Below, one piece after another: positions 32,477 through 37,905 of a stretch of DNA of 37,905 nt; position 1 is the stretch's first letter, and every line of letters begins with the position of its first letter. A model generated the notes under the pieces. That model was given only the letters and a program-made list of their open reading frames with translations, was not told where the DNA came from and searched no databases. Made by a program: the position numbers and the translations under genes. Source of the DNA: Deltaproteobacteria bacterium (GTDB lineage Bacteria; Myxococcota; B64-G9); NCBI GenBank assembly GCA_019314375.1, contig JAFCZJ010000078.1, positions 1-37,905 on the forward strand, in the 5' to 3' direction.

Positions 32477-33427
32477 CTAACCAACAAGCGGCTGCAAGCC
32501 GATGCCGGCAATGTAGAGAAGACCAAAGATCAAGCTGAGCTGGGCCACGGCACCGTCCAGAGCGAGGAAATCCATCGGCTTGGCAGGTGCCCGGCGCAAC
32601 ATCCCACGCCTCATCAAACTCACGGCCAAGGGCAAAGCCAGAAGACTGAGTAGAGCGAGCCAAGGCATACGCGGCTCAAGCCCATCCAGCCAGCTCAAAG
32701 CCACCCAGGCTGCAACAAAGACAAAAGGGAAAAACAACAAGAAAGCAAAATAGACCACCGATGCCCGGTCACCCAGGCTGTTGGCCAAAGTATGGATACC
32801 CCCCTCGACATCCGAGGGGATGTCTCGCCAGTTGTTGGCATGCAGAATGGCAGCTATCAGGAGCCCGATGGGCACCGACCAGAGAACCGGCAACCAGGAA
32901 ACCTGACCTGTCTGGCAAGTCCAGGCCCCCAAGGAACCCAGCAGGCCGCAGCTTGAAAAAACCGCCAAATCACCCAGTGCGTAATGCTTCAGAGGCCAGG
33001 GGCCCAGGCTGTACAGCACACCCAGCAAGATGCCCGCCGCGCCGATGAACAAAAGCGACCAACCCACCAACCAGACCAAGTAGAGTCCGATCAGAATGCC
33101 CGAGGCCAGCAAAAACCAACCCGCCATCAGGGCCTGCCTTGGCTCGATCCATCCACGCACCACGGCCCCGCTGACCGGGTTGACTCTTTTATCCAAGCCC
33201 TTCTTGAAATCAGCCGCGTCGTTTAGCAGGTTGGCGGCGGTATGCAAAACCGCCATGCCCAACAGCGCCAGAACAAAGCGCAGCCAGTCCAGTTCGGCCC
33301 CGGCCATGCTTACCGCAAGCACGGTGCCGAAAATCACAGGCACGGCCGAGGCGGGTATGGCGAAAACTCGACAGGCCACCCACCAACAACGAAGGGTCGA
33401 AGGTTTTTCCTGATTATCCATGTGCAT
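32477..33427 (-). CDS. menA: UbiA-family prenyltransferase, probable 1,4-dihydroxy-2-naphthoate polyprenyltransferase
   Basis: MenA attaches the prenyl chain to dihydroxynaphthoate in menaquinone synthesis, in the inner membrane. The protein has about eight to nine membrane helices and both Asp-rich motifs: ANLLNDAADFKKGLDKRVNP and NNWRDIPSDVEGGIHTLANS. The second motif has the NN-x-RD-x2-D form typical of MenA. The start is uncertain: ATG 33427 or 33421 give MHMDNQEK or MDNQEK, and a TTG at 33457 overlaps the preceding stop. No other menaquinone gene is in the window, so the exact substrate is inferred. Confidence 0.85.
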   Translation of the reverse strand: MHMDNQEKPSTLRCWWVACRVFAIPASAVPVIFGTVLAVSMAGAELDWLRFVLALLGMAVLHTAANLLNDAADFKKGLDKRVNPVSGAVVRGWIEPRQALMAGWFLLASGILIGLYLVWLVGWSLLFIGAAGILLGVLYSLGPWPLKHYALGDLAVFSSCGLLGSLGAWTCQTGQVSWLPVLWSVPIGLLIAAILHANNWRDIPSDVEGGIHTLANSLGDRASVVYFAFLLFFPFVFVAAWVALSWLDGLEPRMPWLALLSLLALPLAVSLMRRGMLRRAPAKPMDFLALDGAVAQLSLIFGLLYIAGIGLQPLVG

Positions 33428-33453
33428 GGTTCTGCCCAGCGCCAGGGCCGAGG

Positions 33454-34062
33454 TCAAGATTCATTTTCTTCTTCCGGGTAGTATTTCTCGAGACATACCG
33501 GGCAAAGCGAATGACTTAGTTTCGCCTCCGAATGCTCCACTAAATACTGCTCAAGCTTGGTCCAGGAGTCCTGGTCATCACGAATTCGATGGCAGTGCAT
33601 GCAAATGGGGAGGATGCCTTGCAGGGTGTTAATATGTGCCATGGCTTCGCTCAGTTCAGCCACCCGATCCGCCAGGACGGTTTGTAGCTCGATGACGCGA
33701 CGACCCACAGCCAGTCGGGCCTTCAGTTCGGATGCGTTAAAAGGCTTGACCAAATAATCGTCGGCACCGGCCTCCAGACCGGCCACCACGTCATCTTTCT
33801 GCCCCAGGGCAGTCAACAAGATCACCCAGCGGGGACGATCATCTTCCAGGGCCCGCAGCCGACGGCATATCTCCGGGCCGTCCAGGCCGGGCATCATCCA
33901 GTCCAAGACGAGCAACTGTGGCGCGTCGGCGACCTGCAGCGCTTGCCAGGCCTCCACTCCGTCTTCGGTGACTTGCACTTCAAAGCCCCACTTGCTCAGC
34001 ATGGATCGCAGAAGCGTTCTCGAGGTGCGATCATCCTCGGCTATCAACACGCGATTCGTCAT
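33454..34062 (-). CDS. Response regulator: REC domain plus Cys-rich C-terminal module
   Basis: ATG 34062 lies seven bases after GGAG; ATG 34068 is too close to it. Residues 1-120 are a receiver: VLIAEDDRTSR acidic pocket, phosphoacceptor Asp54 in LLVLDWMMPG, Thr in ILLTALG and Lys in YLVKPFN. A coiled linker follows (AELSEAMAHINTLQG). The tail, ILPICMHCHRIRDDQDSWTK and LSHSLCPVCLEKYYPEE, contains CxxC...CxxC and is the widespread 'GLLPICxxCKxIRDD' module found at the end of many delta-proteobacterial signalling proteins, possibly metal-binding. There is no DNA-binding or GGDEF domain. It lies 12 bp after the hybrid kinase and is its likely partner. Confidence 0.92.
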   Translation of the reverse strand: MTNRVLIAEDDRTSRTLLRSMLSKWGFEVQVTEDGVEAWQALQVADAPQLLVLDWMMPGLDGPEICRRLRALEDDRPRWVILLTALGQKDDVVAGLEAGADDYLVKPFNASELKARLAVGRRVIELQTVLADRVAELSEAMAHINTLQGILPICMHCHRIRDDQDSWTKLEQYLVEHSEAKLSHSLCPVCLEKYYPEEENES

Positions 34063-34074
34063 GGGCATGCTCCG

Positions 34075-36666
34075 TTATTCGCTTTCAACAGATTTCAATA
34101 AGCCTTTTTCGCCCAACAGACCGTGCAGGCTGTCCAAATCATCATCCAGTCTTCGGACCTCCACCATGGCCCGGTCCAAGGCCCCCGACTGGGCATGGCT
34201 CTCAATTCTGGCCGCCCGCTCCGTCAACTGCTGTGCAGCCACCGAACCCGCGGCGCTTTTCAAAGAATGAGCCTGTCGGCGAAGGACCTCCAAATCCCCA
34301 AGCGCCGCACTCTTACTGATCTGGCGAAGCTGAGCAGGGGCCTCTTCCATGAAAACGGCCAAAATCTCCATCAGCAGGTCCCGATCACCCTCCACTCGAC
34401 TCAGGGCCGACCTTTCGTCGAAGATTTCTCCGCTTACGGACTGGGGGGCGATCAGCATGTCCTTGACCGAATCGACCGACCCAAGCCAGCGCTGCAAGGT
34501 GTCGAACAAAGCCTGCGGTTCGATGGGTTTGGAGATGTAATCGTTCATGCCCACAGCCAAGAAGCGCTCTTTGTGGCCGCCCAGGCTATGGGCCGTCATG
34601 GCCAAAATGGGCACCTCGGCCTTGTCCTGACCTGCATCCCCCGCCCGAATGCGCTGGGTGGCCTCCATGCCGTTGAGTACCGGCATTTCCACGTCCATCA
34701 GGACCAGGTCATAAGACCCCTGGCGCAAGGCATCCAGGGCCTCCTGGCCATCAGAGACCATAGTGACTTGATAGCCATGCTTCTCTAAGAGCTTCTTGGC
34801 CACCAACTGGTTTGTTGGGTTGTCTTCGGCCACAAGCAGCGAAAGTCCCGTCTCTTGAGGTGCCGGCTGGGCTACTTTCGCCGCCTTCTGCGCACGAACC
34901 CGCTCAGTCTGCCCATGCAAAAAACGCAGCAGTTGCTCTCGGCGCAAAGGCAGGGTCAGCACCTCGGGCATGCCCTTCTCCCCGGCATGACGACATTCCT
35001 CTTCAGGGCTGCTGATCGCCCGAAACATGCCCCAGCGCTCCTCGGGCCCGGCGCCATCCCGCGCCGCGCCGACCTCATCACATTGTTCACCGACAAAAAC
35101 CGGATCGACAAGAACCACCTGGTGAGGGGCCTTGGTCTCTCGCTTCGCCACCAGCTCGACGGCACCTGCTTCAGGGGTCTGAGCCCAGTGGCAAAGACAG
35201 TCCCAGGCCTTGAGCAGACGACTCAGGTCTTTCAGCTTCTCGCCCTTTTCAGCCAACAAGAGAACGCGGGTGCCGGACAAGCCGACCTCCCCAGCCTCGG
35301 ACTCGCCTTCTTTTAACAAGGGAAGCGTAAGCCTGAAGAGAGTGCCTCGCCCTTCTTCACTCTCTACTTCGATGACCCCATCCATCATGCCAGCCAACTG
35401 CCGACTGATGGCCAGGCCCAAGCCGGTGCCGCCGTACTTCCGAGTGGTGGAGGCATCTGCCTGGGTAAAAGCCTCGAAGAGCTTTTCCACCTTGTCCGCG
35501 GCTATGCCGATGCCTGTGTCTTCAATTTCGAAACGCAGTCGAATCTGGTGAGATGTCTCCTGCTCCTTGCTCACGGACAAAGACACGGAACCCGACCGAG
35601 TGAACTTAATGGCGTTGCCCAAAAGATTGGTCACGATCTGTCTCAACCGCACCGGATCTCCCCGAAAATGAATGGGCACCCCCTCATCGATTTGGCACAA
35701 ATACGAAAGGCCCTTCAGCTCAGCTTGCACCGCCATGACTTGATTCAATTCCTCCAATAAATCGTGGAGGTCGAATGCCACGCTCTCGATCTCCAATCGC
35801 CCGGCCTCGATCTTGGACACGTCCAGGATGTCGTTGATGATCTGCAGCAGAGCGCGCCCGCTGCTCTGCACGGCCTCGGCGAATTGGAATTGCTCGGGTT
35901 CAAGCGTCGTGTCCAGGAGCAAACCGGTCATGCCCAGGATACCGTTCAAGGGCGTACGCACCTCGTGGCTCATGTTGGCCAAAAAGGTGCTTTTGGCCGC
36001 GGTGGCCCGCTCGGCATCCAGACGTGCCTGGTCCAGCTCGTCGTTTTTGATCCCCAACTCCTTGGCCAGCAGGCCCAATTTCTTGGCGTTCTGCTCAGCC
36101 TGTCGGCGCGACCAATCCGCGTCCCTCATCAAGTTGAGGCTGGCCCGGCGTTGCCGGTCCAACTCGACCACCTTCTCGTCTACGGCATGCCGGGAGGCCT
36201 CCAGCTCCTTGTTCCGCAAATTGAGCAAATTGATAGCGCTGGACGCCTCCTCCAAAGAAGCCTGCGTCTCTTCGCGGCCCACCATCAGCTCAATGCTGCG
36301 ATCGCCGTCGGCGAAATCCTCCAACTCGTAATACGCCATGTCCTCCGCGCCCTGCACATCCGGGTTGCCCAGAAAGACGAAACCATCCTCACAGCCCAGC
36401 CAACGCCCTCGCAAGGCCAGGGGTTCGGGAGAAATCAGAAGACTCACCCGGTGAATGAGCCCTTGAGTAGATCGCAGCGATTCCAAACTGGGTTTGCCAC
36501 AGATCTCGCATTCAATCATCGTATCCAAATGGCGCTTTGACCAATCAGGAATCCGCCTGGCGATGGAGGGGCTGACGCGGAGCAGTCGAAGATTTTCATC
36601 CACGCGAGCCACAAAAGCCACGACTTTCAGCAGGTCATCAAAATGAAGCGTCAATCTTTCGGGCAT
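34075..36666 (-). CDS. H-NOX-associated hybrid histidine kinase (HNOBA, HisKA, HATPase, REC, HPt)
   Basis: From ATG 36666 ([20 protein letters not shown]) the protein has 863 residues. Residues 1-140 look like an HNOBA domain, the partner of H-NOX sensors ([33 protein letters not shown]). A coiled coil follows (about 145-225), then HisKA with His234 ([15 protein letters not shown]), HATPase ([31 protein letters not shown]), a degenerate receiver without clear acidic pocket ([16 protein letters not shown]), a true receiver with Asp658 ([14 protein letters not shown]) and an HPt domain with His800 ([13 protein letters not shown]). This is a complete phosphorelay. It starts 5 bp after the H-NOX stop. 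NO binding to H-NOX is known to inhibit such kinases in Shewanella and Vibrio; the same is inferred here. Confidence 0.93.
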   Translation of the reverse strand: MPERLTLHFDDLLKVVAFVARVDENLRLLRVSPSIARRIPDWSKRHLDTMIECEICGKPSLESLRSTQGLIHRVSLLISPEPLALRGRWLGCEDGFVFLGNPDVQGAEDMAYYELEDFADGDRSIELMVGREETQASLEEASSAINLLNLRNKELEASRHAVDEKVVELDRQRRASLNLMRDADWSRRQAEQNAKKLGLLAKELGIKNDELDQARLDAERATAAKSTFLANMSHEVRTPLNGILGMTGLLLDTTLEPEQFQFAEAVQSSGRALLQIINDILDVSKIEAGRLEIESVAFDLHDLLEELNQVMAVQAELKGLSYLCQIDEGVPIHFRGDPVRLRQIVTNLLGNAIKFTRSGSVSLSVSKEQETSHQIRLRFEIEDTGIGIAADKVEKLFEAFTQADASTTRKYGGTGLGLAISRQLAGMMDGVIEVESEEGRGTLFRLTLPLLKEGESEAGEVGLSGTRVLLLAEKGEKLKDLSRLLKAWDCLCHWAQTPEAGAVELVAKRETKAPHQVVLVDPVFVGEQCDEVGAARDGAGPEERWGMFRAISSPEEECRHAGEKGMPEVLTLPLRREQLLRFLHGQTERVRAQKAAKVAQPAPQETGLSLLVAEDNPTNQLVAKKLLEKHGYQVTMVSDGQEALDALRQGSYDLVLMDVEMPVLNGMEATQRIRAGDAGQDKAEVPILAMTAHSLGGHKERFLAVGMNDYISKPIEPQALFDTLQRWLGSVDSVKDMLIAPQSVSGEIFDERSALSRVEGDRDLLMEILAVFMEEAPAQLRQISKSAALGDLEVLRRQAHSLKSAAGSVAAQQLTERAARIESHAQSGALDRAMVEVRRLDDDLDSLHGLLGEKGLLKSVESE

Positions 36667-36671
36667 GCCGC

Positions 36672-37214
36672 TCAAGGAAACCTCACCAGCATGTCGCAAG
36701 AAGATGCACCGTCCAACATGCAAGATTGGATTTCCACTTTCAGCTCCTGATCAAAAACGTCACCCACGCCAAAGATCAAACCCTCCAGCACCCCACAAAG
36801 CCTTCTTTCTGATCGGTAACGCATGAGCAAAGCACCATCCTGCCGTTCTTCATACTCGAAGCGAGGCGGATTGGCCTTGGCCACGCTACGAGTCACCAAC
36901 TCGTGCACCTTGTTCATGTTGCGAAGGAACACCCTCGGGCTCGCACCCGCCAACTTGAAGAACGTGGGATACCTCTCTTTCATGGTATGGGGCACGATCC
37001 AGCGCCCGTACGCGATCATGGTCTCACGCTCACCCAGGCCCAATTCCTCGGCGATGACCCGAACCAGGTCCAAAGTCATCTTGTCCGGATAGTCCAGACT
37101 GACCGCGAAAAAAGGCTCATCGATTCCGGCCTTCCTTTTCACCTGCTCCCAGACCCCTTCCCCTTGCAAGGCCAAGACCATCTCCTCGATGCCTTTGTTG
37201 ATGAGTCCCTTCAT
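36672..37214 (-). CDS. H-NOX haem nitric-oxide sensor
   Basis: The 180-residue protein starts at ATG 37214 behind GGGGAGGG. H-NOX domains hold a ferrous haem and bind NO. The fold markers are present: [14 protein letters not shown] start, proximal haem ligand His104 ([12 protein letters not shown]), and the haem-propionate motif YxSxR as Tyr133-Arg-Ser135-Glu-Arg137 in [12 protein letters not shown]. The C-terminal zinc site known from Shewanella H-NOX (Cys139, His161, Cys164, Cys172) is partly kept as Cys140, Cys165 and Cys173, with Ile162 in place of the His. The adjacent HNOBA kinase 5 bp downstream and PAS protein 9 bp upstream define the signalling operon. Confidence 0.93.
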   Translation of the reverse strand: MKGLINKGIEEMVLALQGEGVWEQVKRKAGIDEPFFAVSLDYPDKMTLDLVRVIAEELGLGERETMIAYGRWIVPHTMKERYPTFFKLAGASPRVFLRNMNKVHELVTRSVAKANPPRFEYEERQDGALLMRYRSERRLCGVLEGLIFGVGDVFDQELKVEIQSCMLDGASSCDMLVRFP

Positions 37215-37223
37215 TTCCCTCCC

Positions 37224-37905
37224 CTATTCCACGATATCGTAAAGTTTCGTACGCCCCAACTCGGCCAGCAAGTCGTTGACCTCGCTTTTGAGTTCGATCA
37301 TCCGCAGTTCGCGGTTCACGGCGATTGAGTTAAACTGGGTCAACTCCGCCATGCGCTTGTCGAGCTCATGCTCCGTTTTTCGTCGCAGGGTCACGTCTTC
37401 CCCCGCGCCCAGGGTGCCCAGCGGCCGGCCCTCGTCGTCGGTGAGCAGCCGGTTCTGCCAGGCGATCAAACGCTCTTCTCCCCGGCTGTTCAGCACCGAG
37501 TTTTCAAAATAATCCAAGCCATCCAGCTCGCCTCGCATGATCGACGAAAAGGCTCGGCGAACCTCTTCGCGCTGGGCCTCGGGAACAAACATGAACCAGT
37601 CCTGCCCGACCAGCTCAGACTCGTTTTGGCCCAGGATCTCGGCCCCCTGGCGGTTGATCATACTGATTCGTCCCTGAGGGTCCAACGCAACCACAATCAC
37701 ATTCACCAAATCCAGGTAGTTCTGCGCACGATCTCTCTCTTGCTCCATGACCTTCCGGGCCTGCTCCAATTCGCTCAGGTCCTGAAAGACCTCGACCAGA
37801 CAGTTACGCCCCCCCAATTCCACCTGGATGACGGTCTTTAAAACCTGCACTTCAGTGCCGGTGGCGGTCACCAGACAACGCTCAGCTCGATCCAACGACT
37901 CGCCC
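37224..37905 (-). CDS. PAS-domain signalling protein (5' end outside window)
   Basis: The frame is open to the window edge, so the N-terminus is missing. At the edge the last strands of one sensor domain are seen (QVLKTVIQVELGGRNCLVEV, FQDLSELEQ), followed by a coil and a complete PAS domain (LVNVIVVALDPQGRISMINR to RLIAWQNRLLTDDEGRPLGT with LGAGEDVTLRRKTE). A C-terminal coiled coil ends LLAELGRTKLYDIVE. There is no kinase core, so this is an input or scaffold protein, or the tail of a larger one. It ends 9 bp before the H-NOX gene. Confidence 0.85.
   Translation of the reverse strand, partial: GESLDRAERCLVTATGTEVQVLKTVIQVELGGRNCLVEVFQDLSELEQARKVMEQERDRAQNYLDLVNVIVVALDPQGRISMINRQGAEILGQNESELVGQDWFMFVPEAQREEVRRAFSSIMRGELDGLDYFENSVLNSRGEERLIAWQNRLLTDDEGRPLGTLGAGEDVTLRRKTEHELDKRMAELTQFNSIAVNRELRMIELKSEVNDLLAELGRTKLYDIVE

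Noticed and set aside
1..37905. CRISPR arrays, insertion sequences, prophage, tRNA or rRNA genes
   Set aside because: I found no spaced direct repeats, transposase or integrase motifs, terminal inverted repeats or cloverleaf-like sequences on reading both strands.

Overview
The window reads as chromosomal DNA from a moderately GC-rich, Gram-negative bacterium, most like a Myxococcota or other former-deltaproteobacterial lineage. The reasons are many lipoproteins, MopE-like Asp/Cys linkers (ICxDxxDNDxDGxxDC), disulfide-rich Cys repeats in front of a clostripain domain, a GldA/GldF/GldG-type ABC operon with a DUF4340 protein, TPR-CHAT giants, hybrid kinases and a B-box membrane protein. The taxonomic call is an inference from gene content. 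I see no rRNA, tRNA, CRISPR, insertion sequence or prophage.

Layout. Bases 1-3744: a partial LolA-like lipoprotein-sorting gene, a TetR regulator interrupted by an in-frame amber codon, and a divergent plsB-type glycerol-3-phosphate acyltransferase broken by a frameshift near its N-terminus and carrying a perfect 39-bp in-frame duplication. Two matching inverted repeats (TGAAC-N13-GTTYA) look like TetR operators. Bases 3758-13965: an apparent two-gene operon read from a recognisable sigma-70 promoter. It encodes a six-TM methyl-accepting-chemotaxis-like receptor without a periplasmic sensor domain, then a 2666-residue protein built as signal segment, PD40 propeller, TPR, pseudo-CHAT, TPR, active CHAT (caspase-like) peptidase. 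A perfect 29-bp palindrome runs from the -10 box to the start codon.

Bases 13999-15815: an orphan sigma-region-4.1-like small protein, a membrane-anchored SAM methyltransferase whose 3' end overlaps it by 122 nt, a cyclic-nucleotide-binding-fold protein and a 63-residue small protein. Bases 16119-20966: a transglutaminase-like lipoprotein lacking the active-site Cys, a secreted LRR protein, and a clostripain-family (C11) lipoprotein whose start codon lies in a 14-bp triplicated repeat that creates overlapping micro-ORFs. Bases 20974-27808: a sirtuin coupled to a B-box/TM/TPR protein, then an ABC ATPase-permease-GldG-DUF4340 operon with every junction overlapping. Bases 28012-30884: a papain-family lipoprotein with two P-domain units, its promoter and terminator, and a divergent metallo-beta-lactamase-fold hydrolase.

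Bases 30885-37905: one co-directional minus-strand run. Its upstream part is a nitric-oxide signalling module: PAS protein, H-NOX haem sensor, HNOBA-containing hybrid histidine kinase and a response regulator. MenA-like prenyltransferase, CPBP membrane protease, GNAT acetyltransferase and a small lipoprotein follow.

The most unusual unit is the receptor/giant CHAT operon, which looks like a chemoreceptor-type module paired with a caspase-like effector. Other themes are short perfect tandem duplications placed where they affect genes (plsB, the CHAT lipobox, the C11 start) and convergent gene pairs with 0-13 bp between stop codons and no terminator.
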